31,050 bases of DNA from Intoshia linei (GCA_001642005.1 LWCA01000344.1:1-31050); one strand, 5' to 3'. Numbered from the stretch's first letter, positions 1 to 10,679 are shown. Notes: generated by a model not told the origin, from the sequence alone. A program made the numbers and translations.

Positions 1-137
1 AGGTATTTTTTACGTTTTTATACTTACAATCCTTTTTTACAGAAAACTTACCATACCAATAACTTTACTTTGTACATACTATACCTTTACATTTAATTAT
101 TGCTTTACTGGCCTTTTATTGCACTTCGTTCTTCAGA

Positions 138-511
138 ATGGCGACTAGGAGAAGTTCCTCCATTGTCAAAATTCTTCATAGCGGTCATACCTTCTCAAGC
201 AATCCATCATTCGGTAGACAGAAGCTCCCAACCAAAACTAATGTCATTGAACGAGCATTACATCATAAAGAATACTGGACCGATGAAGTAGCTAGAATTA
301 TAGCGCAGGAACTAGTGGATGTCTGGATTTGGTGCAATGTGTACCCTCTTCACCCGCATGCAAACATGCAATGAAACTTGAAAAATTTTTTCAAAAAAAT
401 TTACCAGACAAAATTGAAGACATCTGGCAAATAATTGATCATATAACTTATGAAAAAAGTAAAAGAAAATTAAAAATGACCGATTTCATTACGTACAAAC
501 AAAGAATTTAG
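138..511 (+). CDS. Unrecognised coding fragment, frame changes in the middle
   Basis: From 138 a frame runs to about 350 with protein-like sequence (MATRRSSSIVKILHSG near the start, then WTDEVARIIAQELVDVW). Around 345-355 the protein-like reading moves to another frame (CKHAMKLEKFF, then IEDIWQIIDHITYEKSK) and ends at a TAG at 509-511. A cag acceptor sits directly before 137, and the window opens with ag/gtattt, so an intron 3-136 and an upstream exon outside the window are possible. I tested GT/AG pairs that might join the two frames; none kept frame, so either a base is lost or the gene is broken. An AATAAA follows the stop by about 35 bases, which favours a real 3' end. I do not recognise the protein; a transposon-derived origin is also possible. 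Confidence 0.3.
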
Positions 512-546
512 ATAATTCAATGTAATACAAAATTTAATTGTATATT

Positions 547-552
547 AATAAA
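547..552 (+). terminator. Possible poly(A) signal
   Basis: An AATAAA hexamer lies about 35 bases after the stop codon at 509-511. The spacing fits a cleavage signal, but the hexamer is common by chance at this base composition. Confidence 0.3.
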
Positions 553-1633
553 TTATTAACTCATATTAAATTTATATCATAAAATAAATTTCTAACATTT
601 TAAATTAAATTTAAATGACGATTTTTTCCAAAGATTATCATAACATCTTGTTTATATTAGTTTCTAATTTGGTCGGTGTCAAAAACTGGTACACAGCTGT
701 TCATATTGACCAGGTTTAACTGTATATTATCCTTTAGTTATATAAAATTGAATGTCGATGTGCGCGTTACCGTTTATTTAAAAAATTGCTAGTCGTAGAA
801 TTTAAAAAACCCAATTTTTAGTACAGTTTTTCCCAGAACGTGTTTATATCTATTTTTCAGTTTAAGAATTTTATCCCTTCAAAGTTAAAAACCCAATGTC
901 TCATTTTGTTTAAAAATAAAATCAGCCCAAAAATTTAATAAAACATATATTCTGATATAACACTAGCTAACATAAAAATAAACCATAGTATATTTAAACA
1001 CAAATCTTATACGGACAAAAATTTTCAATCCTTTGCAAAAATATCAAATTTTAAAACAAAATCTAGATAAAAAATGTGTATAAATAAAAAAAATGAACTT
1101 AAATGAATAATTAAAATCAGAAAATGTTTTAAACAGTAAGAAAATGGTTGGCATTTCTATTAACTGTCTTTTGAATTTAATTTCAAAACAAAATATTAAA
1201 ACATTGTCAACTCATTAATTAATTGAATAAATTGAATTCATTTTGTGAGTGTCAATGACAAAAGTTGAAATAATGAACTATAAAATCAAAAAAAACGAAA
1301 AAAATAATAATATCTAATTCAATAATTAACTATTGATAACTTACATGATATAATCGATTATTTACGGTCAATTAAAACTATAAATACATTGCATTCAAAT
1401 ACAATTACAAATTTGTCAATAATGTTACATGATTCATGTTGCTAGTAGCAACTAGCTACATAAAAAACAATACATCTATAAATATCAATAATGAAATAAT
1501 TTTATTAATCTCAATACAATACATTTTCAATTATTCTCCATAGATATCAGATAAACCTAATCATATATTGCATTATAAATATCTTGGTTGCACATTTCGA
1601 TGAAAAAACTAATAAATTAAATTTAAAAGAATT
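553..1633. other. Gene-free AT-rich spacer
   Basis: I see no coding frame. The part near 780-1080 has runs resembling the dispersed AT-rich repeat found elsewhere in the window (gtcgtagaatttaaaaaa, then tattctgatata). The rest would include the promoter and 5' leader of the MRTF-like gene, but no convincing core promoter motif could be picked out. Confidence 0.5.
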
Positions 1634-4600
1634 ATGGATATTTCACAAGATTTAAAAGACAGTGTAATAAATATAGAACAGGTTATTTTTATTTACATGT
1701 TAGTAATTTTGAGACTGATGATATTTTAGGCAGCAAATTATTTAAATAATCATATTAGCAATAGACCAAATAAAAAAATATTGATAGATAATAATATACT
1801 CGATGGTATTTTTTGAATTGAATTGAATTATGTAGGTTTAGATGAGAAATGTGCACCGATATTGAAAAATACTGGAAGATTTTTGAAGAGGGTAGGAATT
1901 GCAAACAAGTTAAATAGTAGCATTTCATCTAGGCCTGGACCTCTTGAATTGATTGAGAGTGATATTTTACAATACGATGATTCATTGTCATATGCGTTGA
2001 AGGGTAATTTTTTATTTTTTAGTATACAACTGATTCCATTGGGTTGAGAATATATATCAGTGTGTCTCAAAAAATTTTATGTGTGCCCAGCGCAAAATTA
2101 AAACAGGATTAATTACATGAAATTTTTTTAACCGATCCAACTTTTTTTCTCATTTTGCAGCTTTTTACATTTTTAATTGCAAAATATGATAATTATAATA
2201 TAGTAAAGATGATCAGTAAGCACCCAACAAATATATATTTTTACTTTATTGTTATTTGCCGATGCACCAAAATCTTTTATTTGTTAAAGTACACCCAACG
2301 GAAAAAAGTTTTCGATATGCTGATATATACTATATAATCTATAGAGGTAGTAAAACTACATTATATAAATCAACTAATTTTGATTCTTACCCAGTGATAC
2401 CACTCGATAATATCGACTCGTTACGGTTATTTTGTAATTATTTCTTAGTTTTTAAGTTGATATTTTTGTCGCCATCATAGATATGTAATTTTAAGTTACT
2501 TGAAGTAACCTAATATTAACTTGCGACTAAATATATCACATTCCCACACATTTATCGTTACATTTTTTTTAATTCAAGGTTGTCATTTACATTAAATAAT
2601 TTGCATGGCTCACTGGAGACTTAACACTTTTGGATAGAGTAATGATACCTTATTGGTAAAAATATTTTTAATAATTGGGGAATGATGTGGAAAACTAGGC
2701 ACAGTCCTATAAGATATTTAATTGTAATTTCATTTTTAGTCTTTTATTTTGAATATATTGGCATATATTTCGTATATTAAGGTTAATCAAATAGCGCTGG
2801 ATAGAATTAACATTTCAGATAAATTAATCTTTTTATTTTGTTTCTTAATTTAGTGATATTATTACTCCTTTGATAGGGTCCTAAGGAGTCCTTTTGGGTA
2901 TTTTAGATGGATAGTCAGTACATACATTATTTTTTCAATTTATTTGTTGAATTCTAGAGATTTTTTTTTAATTTTTTTTGTAATGTCATAACTAATTTAC
3001 AGTTATAAACTGTATATTTGCAGTTACATTTGTATTTTATAATCATGTCGCGGTCGCGTTCACTATTACTAAATTTGTAACGATATAGATACCTATTTTA
3101 AAAACTTTGAAAATCTTAATTATATATTGGAACAGATGCAATTTCGTTACTACATGGCATTTTAGTATGCTTAATTTTAAAAGTTGTATAAACACACTGT
3201 ACTTAGTTTTCGTATTGTAAAGACACAATTTTAGGGATCTCATAATTATTAATTAGAGATGCATTGTTGTATATCAGGGGTCGGCAACCTTTTGCATGTT
3301 GTGAACCACTTTTATATATCAAAAAATTATATGGGTCTCGTTTTCGAAAATTTACACGAAAATTACGAAGATTTTTGAAATTGGTAATATCAAAGCAGGA
3401 TTAATTTTGATAAATTTGTTATTCACATTTAATTAATGTAACAATAAATATTCTAATTCTAATTAAAATTTGAATCCTAGTATTAGTTTACAGTTATATA
3501 TTGATGAACATAAATTTAACCCTTTCACTGTCTGATGCAATTTTATGTACTATCACCACATGTCTGGAATGTATGTTTTAATTTAAATTTGTATTATTTT
3601 TAAATTACATATGTGAAAATGTATGAAAATAAAAGAATAAAGTTTTTCAAAATTGTGCTGTGTATATCATAGAATACACAGACGTGTGAAGTGAAATTGC
3701 TGTGTATAGTATAGAACAGGCATTCTCAACCCTTTTTCGGTGTGAACCCCTAAGATGATATTACAAAAAACCTATGGATCCCTAAAAAATTAATAATAAT
3801 AACAATTTTTAATGAATCATTACATTTGGGTGAAACGAATGATGGTCAAAAGACATGGAGTACTCTATTTTTGCTAGATGATAAACTTTATGAACTATTA
3901 ATATTCACCTTTAACCCGTCAATGTTCCCAAAATAGAACATGTTTTTCAGGTATTGTTTACTACATATTTTATCAGATAAATAAAAAGTCTATATTATTT
4001 ATCTTTCCTGTGAAAATTAATATTTTATATCTCTTGGTTGATGTTTTATAGAATCATGAATATTGACTGATTTTTTGTCCCATTTTCAATTTGAAATTTA
4101 AAGCTTTTTTTATGACTAGAAACTTGGCTCGCTCATAAATTTTAATAAAATAATTAAATAAAACCGCTGCTCCTAAAAATAGAACAATAAAACAAGAATT
4201 TATTTTTACATGATTTGCACGTTTTATATTAGTATTTCTGAGCCTTTATGTTACTGAAAATGTCTATAATATGTAATAATTGTATATACTCTTTATGGAC
4301 CCTAAAAAAGTGCTGTGGAACCTGTTGAGAATGGCTGGTATAGAATAAACAGACAGTGAAAGGGTTAAAAATAAATAATTTACTAAAATAATTAAAGGGC
4401 TACCAAAAGTATTTTATGGATCACTGGTTCCGACCCCTGTTGTATATAATTATTTCTAGTTTAATTTTTTTTAATTTCCTCAATAAAATTTTTTAAATAA
4501 TTCTATTCAAAACTAATTAAGGGAACTAAAAGATATCAATGATTAAAAAAAATAGGGCTGTTTTCATTTTTTTAAAAAAAGGGTAATCTGAGATTTTTAT

Positions 4601-7042
4601 CGTGAAAATGCACTTTTTTGAGGTTAACATATATGATAATGCTTAGTTTTAAAAATTATCCCAAAATTTATGTTGTATAAAATTCTAAGATTTTTTTAAT
4701 TTTTACACAAAAGGTAATTTGTGGTTTTGACCGTGAAGATCTAAGATTTTGAAATTGAAAATTATCATAATGTTTATGAATTGAAAATCAGATTGTGTAT
4801 TTTTTATAATTCTAGGACGGGTTTGAATTTAAAAAAAAAAGGACGATTGGGGTTTTTGACCTTGATGAATTTTTGAAAATGGCATTTTCGATAAAACAAT
4901 TTATCTTTTACTTTTAAAAAAATGTAATAGAAATATGCAATTTTAAAACTCGACTCCTCTTGCTTTTTTAAATAAACTGGAACAGACAGACATACATTTT
5001 TGACTAAATTGCTTTATATAAATAAGGATCTTCACTGTTTTGTATTTTGTATAAACAATAGCTAGATCTACAGTGACCCGCCCTTTTCGAACCTAGTTTA
5101 AAATTTTTTTAAATTGAACATTTAAATGTTGTATTTTTAAAATACGACGATTATAATTATTGTATAATCACGTTTTTTAAACGATACAATGAATAAATGG
5201 AAGCCTTTTTTATGAGGCATACACATTTTATAATCCAAATAAATATTTATAATTATAGATGGACAAATATCTTATCAAAGAGCACATGAAGATGACATTG
5301 AAATGCTATTTGCTATTAAAGGTCAAAGTTTACTTTACGACAATGAAAAGGCTTCAGAAACTAGTTTTGTTAGATTGTTAAATTTTTGGAACCACTCAAA
5401 GAAGGTTGATGCAGACTCTTTAAAATTACTCAATGAAAATTTGGAATTATCCAATTTTAATAAAATCTCTGCAAATTCAACTGATAAAAAAAAATTTTTT
5501 ACCGTGAAGGATAATTATACTGCAAAAACACCACAATGTGTAAATAAAGAACCTTCTAGTTTTAAAATTGAAAAATCTAGCCCGGTTTGGCGTTCTAAAT
5601 GTAAAAATTCTAATACACCAATAAAATTGTCCAGCTTAAAACCAGCTTCAGCTAAACCACTAAAAATATTAAAATTTCATCATTATACGACAGACACTGA
5701 ACGACCTAGGCGCTTTTCCACAAAAACTATGCACATAAAAAATTTAGATCATTACAGTTTATTACTCAAACAACAGGATTTATTTCTTAGGTGGCAATCT
5801 GACTGTAAAAATCAAATTAAATCAGCTGAAAAGGGTATAAAAAAGACAAATTCACATAATAATAGAAAATTAATTAATCCTCCAGTGAAACTTTTTAAAT
5901 ACCCGTGCAAAAAGAAAAAGTGTCTAACTTATCTCAATATTAAACAATTGAGGTCTGAAGCCAGCAAAAGAGGTTTAAAGGTGTATGGGCCAAAGGCGTC
6001 ATTGGTGGAAAGATTGCAAAGTTATAAGGAGGAAATTTTAAATGAAATGTCAAATTGTAAGTGTTCTACGTGTTTAAAAATTTATCAACCCGATTTTAAT
6101 ATGGATTGTGATTCGATTGATAAAATGATGACTTCTCCAATTTCGCAGGATATTTCATTTGTAGATTCAAATCCTTTATTAGAAAATGAAACTAGCCAAG
6201 AGTACTACCCTTGTAATGATGCAGCAAATCAAATAGCAACTAATAATTTCGAGTACATGTTTTCACCTCAATACAATACGCTTGAAAATGATTGTATAAA
6301 TACCTTTTCGCCTAGTCTTGCAAATTCCAATTATGTTAATGATTGTGTTATGTTTGATAATTCTAATAGTGGAAAATTTAAAAATTCCTATGCTGCTTCT
6401 TATAGTCCAGATAGCTACACTAATACATCTTCTAATATTCAAATAAATCAAAATGTTAGACATTTCGATAATGTTAATGATTCTTCTCTTAATCAGGATT
6501 TGTACAATTTATCGGACGAGGAAATGAAATTTAGTGATTACAAGTATTTTACCCCAGAAAATACTAAAAACTCAAATTCACAACCTAATCAATTTTATTG
6601 TGATGATAATTACAGGTAATTACTTTATTTAACCTTTTTTGTGTATTTTCATGTTGGAAAATTTCTGAAATTTCGTTTATAACCTTTTTGTGTTTCTTAA
6701 ACTTATAAGTTACTATTGTCTCGTGAATGTTATTTGAATAGTTTTTTTTTAATTTGATACTTTAACCACCCCTTGTAAATGAATTTGTGTTTTTTTGGTT
6801 GGATGATTATTTAGTTTTATATTCTTTGGTTGAAAAAAATGACCTAAAAGACTGAATATATACCTCTTTTTATTGGTACATGTATTATATTTGGAAAATT
6901 TTCATTTCTTATGTTATATAGATAATTTTAATTAATACTCAACTTTATGAAATATTTTAGCAATGAAAATTTGACAGAAAAACAAAAATTTATCAATGAT
7001 TTTTTTGCAGAAATTCCAGATTATGGGAAGAATAGCCTATAG
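1634..7042 (+). CDS. Myocardin-related transcription factor (MRTF/MKL-like), 5 exons
   Basis: Exons: 1634-1681, 1730-1805, 1836-2003, 5259-6615, 6961-7042, all in frame with GT/AG introns of 48, 30, 3255 and 345 bases; product 576 aa. MRTFs are SRF coactivators that G-actin holds back through RPEL motifs. Seen: RPEL at about residues 17-41 (YLNNHISNRP...NNIL); RPEL at about 62-86 (KLNSSISSRPGPLELIESDI); B1-like basic box at about 228-244 (LKILKFHHYTTD, compare LKYHQYIPPD in vertebrate MRTF); LLLKQQDLFLRWQ at about 264-276 matching the Q-box LLQQQQLFLQL; SAP domain at about 319-358. After SAP comes an Asn/Ser-rich acidic tail with a CKCSTC stretch. No third RPEL and no leucine zipper is visible. 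The first Met follows an in-frame stop at 1613; an upstream exon cannot be excluded. Family comparison is from memory. Confidence 0.88.
1682..1729 (+). other. 48-base spliceosomal intron
   Basis: Donor gttatt and acceptor attttag separate two in-phase coding pieces of the MRTF-like gene (phase 0). Splicing joins ...NIEQ to AANYLNN..., the start of the first RPEL motif. Confidence 0.75.
1806..1835 (+). other. 30-base spliceosomal intron
   Basis: Donor gtattt follows the codon series ending in ...NNILD plus one base; acceptor atgtag precedes GT TTA GAT. Unspliced reading hits TGA at once. Splicing gives ILDGLDEK and leads into the second RPEL with spacing close to that remembered for vertebrate MRTFs. 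Thirty bases is near the lower limit for animal introns. Confidence 0.75.
2262..2480 (+). other. Open stretch with protein-like composition, uncertain
   Basis: One frame is open from a Met codon near 2262 to TAG at 2478-2480 and reads rather like protein (LFVKVHPTEKSFRYADIYY, then DSYPVIPLDNIDSLRLF). It lies inside an intron of the MRTF-like gene. I see no partner exon or homologue. It may be a remnant of an inserted gene or chance. Confidence 0.15.
3267..3274. repeat. Target duplication, left copy (outer hAT)
   Basis: TTGTATAT, identical to 4440-4447 on the other side of the element. Confidence 0.88.
3520..4364. mobile_element. piggyBac-type MITE, middle layer of the nest
   Basis: Perfect 15-base terminal inverted repeats CCCTTTCACTGTCTG (3520-3534) and its complement (4350-4364) are each flanked outside by TTAA (3516-3519, 4365-4368), the obligatory piggyBac target. 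It contains no transposase and is interrupted by a hAT MITE. It lies wholly within the outer hAT element, so it inserted later. Confidence 0.9.
3717..4337. mobile_element. Inner hAT-type MITE, youngest layer
   Basis: Ends CAGGCATTCTCAAC (left) and the complement of CAGCCATTCTCAAC (right) differ at one base. The 8-base duplication GTATAGAA is exact (3709-3716 and 4338-4345). A related copy with the same internal sequence (ccctaagatgatattacaaaa, aatgaatcatta, ctgaaaatgtctataatatg) lies at about 23949-24488. Confidence 0.9.
4440..4447. repeat. Target duplication, right copy (outer hAT)
   Basis: TTGTATAT, identical to 3267-3274. Confidence 0.88.
4540..4960. repeat. Dispersed AT-rich repeat copy
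   Basis: It shares phrases with other copies in the window, for example gtgaaaatgcacttttttga followed by ggtt and atgataatgct, matching 10438-10480 and, on the other strand, about 27300-27360. It contains two or three diverged internal subunits, each with a gaccgtgaa-like phrase. No coding capacity is seen. Confidence 0.6.
6616..6960 (+). other. Intron 4 of the MRTF-like gene
   Basis: Donor gtaatt follows AAT TAC AG; acceptor atattttag precedes C AAT GAA. The join restores frame and adds 27 codons to TAG at 7040-7042, ending EKQKFINDFFAEIPDYGKNS then L. Confidence 0.7.
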
Positions 7043-7743
7043 AAAAGATTTATTGAACCTCACCTTTATTTTATAGTAAATTTTATTAATTAATCGTGTT
7101 AAGAAATATTTAAAAAAAAATTAAATACATTCGCATTATTTTATAATTTTGGTATCGACAGATTAAAATTTTCGCGTATAATTAGTATTATGATAATATT
7201 CAAAAATAATACATGATGATTATTTGAATCTTTTTCGATGAATACATTATATCAGTTAATTATTCACTGAATTGTAACGGATATTATATATCAGATACAG
7301 TATAATGAAAACACGTGTAATTCAAATATAATGAATTAATAATACATTGGAAAGTGTGTTCAATTATAATTATACACTTTAAAAAAAGAGTTGAACAGAT
7401 TTGATTTGATGAAAAAATTGGACAGAACAGATTATAATATATTAGATGAGTGATTGCTGCGAATAACAGGATTTAAATTTAATATCTAGGGAATTGAATC
7501 AAAATATCCCCAAAATGGGTGTATATGATGAGAATGTCAATCTGACATGAAGAAAATTAGTCACTCCATTAAAGCACAGTGTTAAATTAACTGAGACATT
7601 GTTAAAAGGCGTCAATTAATATAAATTCGCCTTTAATTATTTTTTAAATATTCTCCATGTGATATATCATGTTGGACTGTTAGTGTCAATTGTCTATCTC
7701 ATCGTAATGTTTATTATATATAACTGATCGGTGGCCATATGGT
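7043..7743. other. Convergent intergenic spacer
   Basis: This lies between the stop codons of the MRTF-like gene (+) and the orphan exon at 7744 (-). AT-rich, with no coding frame or recognised repeat. It should contain both 3' untranslated regions. Confidence 0.5.
7710..7715 (-). terminator. Possible poly(A) signal of the minus-strand orphan exon
   Basis: AATAAA on the minus strand, about 30 bases after the stop codon at 7744. Confidence 0.35.
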
Positions 7744-8151
7744 TTATATTTTTGATTTTTTTGTAACTATTCCTGGAGCAAAATGCAATATTTTCTCTTT
7801 CAAATCCATTTGTCGTCGCACTTTATCATAATCGCTGAAATCGTCTTGTTCCATTTGAATATCATCCAATTTGCAATTGTATAAATTCAATCTACTTGAT
7901 TTTTGTAACCATTTGAATGAACTATTGTCGTTTGGATTAAAATTTGTTATCATTTGTTCCAATTTGTTTAGTTTTCTTTCCTTGTTTGAATTTATTTCTT
8001 TATGTATTTGTTTCATTGTTTCAAATGTATAATTTTTTAAAATCACATTTTCACTTGTTGCCATTTCAATATCTCGTTTATTTTTTATTATCTCTAAAAA
8101 TTCGTCAAACCAATAATTTTCTATGTCAATTTCTTTTTTTACTAAATTTTA
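7744..8151 (-). CDS. Unrecognised charged, helical protein, last exon
   Basis: An open frame on the minus strand ends at 7744. The first Met (8062-8064) gives 106 aa, but the same frame continues upstream with convincing protein sequence (IENYWFDEFLEIIKNKRDIE) as far as an acceptor-like tttag at about 8152, so this is more likely a terminal exon than a complete gene. Lys, Glu and Asn are abundant and a helical, possibly coiled, structure is likely around KERKLNKLEQMI. A short upstream intron (donor gtaagg near 8180, about 31 bases) would be in keeping with this genome, but the exon it would imply is not convincing. No family recognised. Confidence 0.5.
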
Positions 8152-8219
8152 TTATGTTAATATAATCCTTACTTATATAATATGATATGTAATGTTTGTG
8201 TGTGTGAGTGTTACATTAT

Positions 8220-9130
8220 TTCATTTTATTTCAGTAACTACCATCTTAGAATTTTATAAAATCCACATTTCAATTACAGTTTTTTCTGGGTGTTAGCAAA
8301 ATAAATTTCAATTTCCCAAACTCACATCTTACGCGTCAAAAACCCCAATTGTCCTTTTTTTGAAATCAAACAAGTTGGAGAATTTAAAAAATTTACGGAT
8401 GGTACAGTTGTATCCTGTTAACATACAAAAAATTTTAATCTGAATAAGTGACGCCTACACGGTCAAAAAAGCATTTTAGTATTCATATATTTTTTTCCCA
8501 AATATTTTATTAAAACAAAAAACGTGAAATAATTAACTGTCCAAAAATTAAAAAAAAAAAGATTATTCTGATATGGCTTATTCTAGTTAATTAAAATTTA
8601 AACCCCAGAAATCTACTCATTCCCGGTGAAAAATAATTTTTAATATATTTTCAACCATTATTTTTCAAATACATTTCGATTAAAATAAAAATTGAAAATG
8701 TAAATATTGATCCTACAATTTCAAAATAAAGTGCAATTTGTATGTCTACACATTTTCAATACAGAAATATGGGTGAAAATCTATATAATTCATTACTTCG
8801 GGCTTTTTTTCATTGCTATGGAATTTTTAATTCTCATTTCCAAAACATTTTGTTTAAAATTTAAATTAAAACTACTAAAAGTAATACAACTTTGTTATTA
8901 TCATTTTTATAGTTATTACAATCCTTTGCCATATTGGTAAAATATGCTGATTCTGTTAATTATTGATACATAATTAATATTTTTAAGTATTTATTAAATT
9001 GGTACTGAATATATATTATCACATTGAAAATGACAAAATAGGTTTATATAATATTATTTTTTCTGGAATTTATGCTATTTATGACAATTTTTAGGATTTT
9101 ACTGTTTTTACTTTATTTTTAATATTTCAC
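8220..9130. repeat. Dispersed AT-rich repeat, long copy
   Basis: 8220-8345 is an inverted match to 19725-19850 (shared ttttgctaacac, aaaaaactgtaatt and aaatgtgga phrases, about nine in ten bases by eye). 8430-8800 runs in the same order as 27450-27830 (aagtgacg, caaaaaagcattttagtatt, cattcccggt). The element is at least 0.9 kb and of unknown class; no terminal repeats or coding frame were found. Confidence 0.6.
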
Positions 9131-9197
9131 ACATTCTGTCTAATAAATTAAAAAAATGGGATAACAATTTTTTATGATTTGAAAGGAGTACTTTAAA

Positions 9198-9293
9198 GGA
9201 TTGATAATAGTGAATAGTAGGATTTTTAAGTTAGATTTTCAACGGGGATTGATAATAGTGAATAGTAGAATTTTTAAGTTAGATTTTCAACGT
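9198..9293. repeat. 48-base tandem duplication
   Basis: Two adjacent copies of a 48-base unit beginning ggattgataatagtgaatag and ending ttttcaacg, with one or two differences, so the duplication looks recent relative to the decayed surroundings. Confidence 0.85.
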
Positions 9294-10260
9294 GAATTTG
9301 GTGCTAGGTACATAACAGTCAACCTAGTAATGTATATTTAATGACGTATCGTTTGAATCAGTTTTTTAAAAATGAATTGCGAAAAAGTCAATAATAAAAT
9401 TTGGAAAAGTAAAAAAAGTATGTAAAATTATACATCTTATACAAAGATAAATAATATTTTATACGTTATTGAAAGAAAATTGAAAAAAATGGTGGCGACC
9501 AAAAAAAGTTAGAAAAACGCTAATTTTAATATTTTAATAATATATATTCAAGTTTCAGTTTTATAAAATACTAATATTCAGGTATTGTTTACTTTATTAT
9601 AATATATAATGCTGTATTTGTTATTTATATAATTTAATTTATAACGGAAAGTGAAAATAACATTTTATTATTTTGGGAAATATTAACAATAACATAATGT
9701 TATAATCCTTATTAATGTGATAAACATTGCCTAAAGCGGATATTTTATTTTTATTTAAAGCAATTCTTAATAAATATTCAATTTTTACTATTGTTTAATT
9801 GTTAATTTAAAATTTTAATCTGAATTATAAATATCTACTAATTTTCAGCAATATTAATTTACTAATTTCTAGTATAAATCAGTTAATTTGTTATACTACT
9901 CTATAATTTTTGTATGCGGTTCGTTTGAAAAGTTTTGTTTTAGATTCAATTCAATTATAATTGTATGAAAAACTATTCTAATTTAGCAAAAAATTTAATC
10001 CATACTCAAAATAAATGTTCATTTGGCCATTTAAAATTAGAGGCGACTACAGTCAGATTTAATTAGTTAAGCATCAAAATGGAAATATTATTATAAACCA
10101 GTTAAAATAAAAATTTATACATACGTTTTCCAAATCTAAAGGATAAAATAGGACTTACAAATCTCGGTTAATAATGTAGAAGCAGAACCAACCAATATTA
10201 CCATATAAACACATTTCATAATATTTACAGTAGTTAATTATTTCAAAGTTTTTATGCTAA
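9294..10260. other. Gene-free AT-rich spacer
   Basis: No coding frame, no recognised transposon end and no repeat that I can match elsewhere in the window. Confidence 0.45.
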
Positions 10261-10279
10261 TAAAATAGTTGCCAAATAA

Positions 10280-10510
10280 AAGAAAATTAATAAAAAAGTG
10301 CTTTTTTGACCGTGAATCACTTTGTGAGCTTAAAATTTTAGTGTGTGTAACTGAAGGTAAATGTACAAGCTGTAATGTTTTTTTAAATTCTAGAACAATT
10401 ATTATTTTGAAAAAAAGGTTAATCTGGGCTTTTTGTAGTGAAAATACATTTTTTTGAGGTTGTGATTTATGATAATGCTGATTATTTTAAAAACTATCCA
10501 TAGTAGATTC
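10280..10510. repeat. Dispersed AT-rich repeat, short copy
   Basis: gaccgtgaa, gtgaaaatacatttttttga and tgataatgctga repeat phrases also seen at about 4600-4660. The short open frame here is internal to the repeat and is not taken as a gene. Confidence 0.55.
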
Positions 10511-10679
10511 TGAACCACGACCGGACAGAATTTCGTTAAAATTAGCCCTGAAAAAATGTATAGGAGTCACAAGAAAAGGGAACTTTTCTCGAAAATTCAT
10601 ATTAAATAGGTATATCAAGTTTTTATGACATTTGATATGGTTTAATAATTCATAACTCAAATTTAAAATAATTAAAAAT

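Larger units (their letters stand above)
3275..4439. mobile_element. Outer hAT-type MITE carrying two nested elements
   Basis: Ends CAGGGGTCGGCAACC at the left and GGTTCCGACCCCTG at the right form an imperfect terminal inverted repeat typical of non-autonomous hAT elements. It is flanked by an exact 8-base duplication TTGTATAT (3267-3274 and 4440-4447), the hAT hallmark. There is no transposase frame. A piggyBac-type element has inserted into it. Confidence 0.9.
2004..5258 (+). other. Large intron 3 of the MRTF-like gene, transposon-filled
   Basis: Donor gtaatt follows ...SYALK plus one base; acceptor aattatag precedes AT GGA CAA. The join yields KDGQISYQ, resembling the VGQVNYPK that follows the last RPEL in vertebrate MRTF. 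The intron holds the nested transposons at 3275-4439 and a copy of the dispersed AT-rich repeat at about 4540-4960. Confidence 0.75.

Noticed and set aside
1828-2070. Minus-strand open frame of 80 codons
   Set aside because: It overlaps the second RPEL exon on the opposite strand.
6263-6463. Minus-strand open frame of 66 codons
   Set aside because: It lies opposite the MRTF-like coding exon and has low-complexity Ile-rich composition; it is a shadow frame.
5303-6619. A single-exon gene of 438 residues starting at the Met at 5303
   Set aside because: The frame continues upstream to an acceptor at 5258 and joins the RPEL exons in phase. The apparent stop at 6617-6619 lies past a good donor at 6616 that joins an in-phase last exon.
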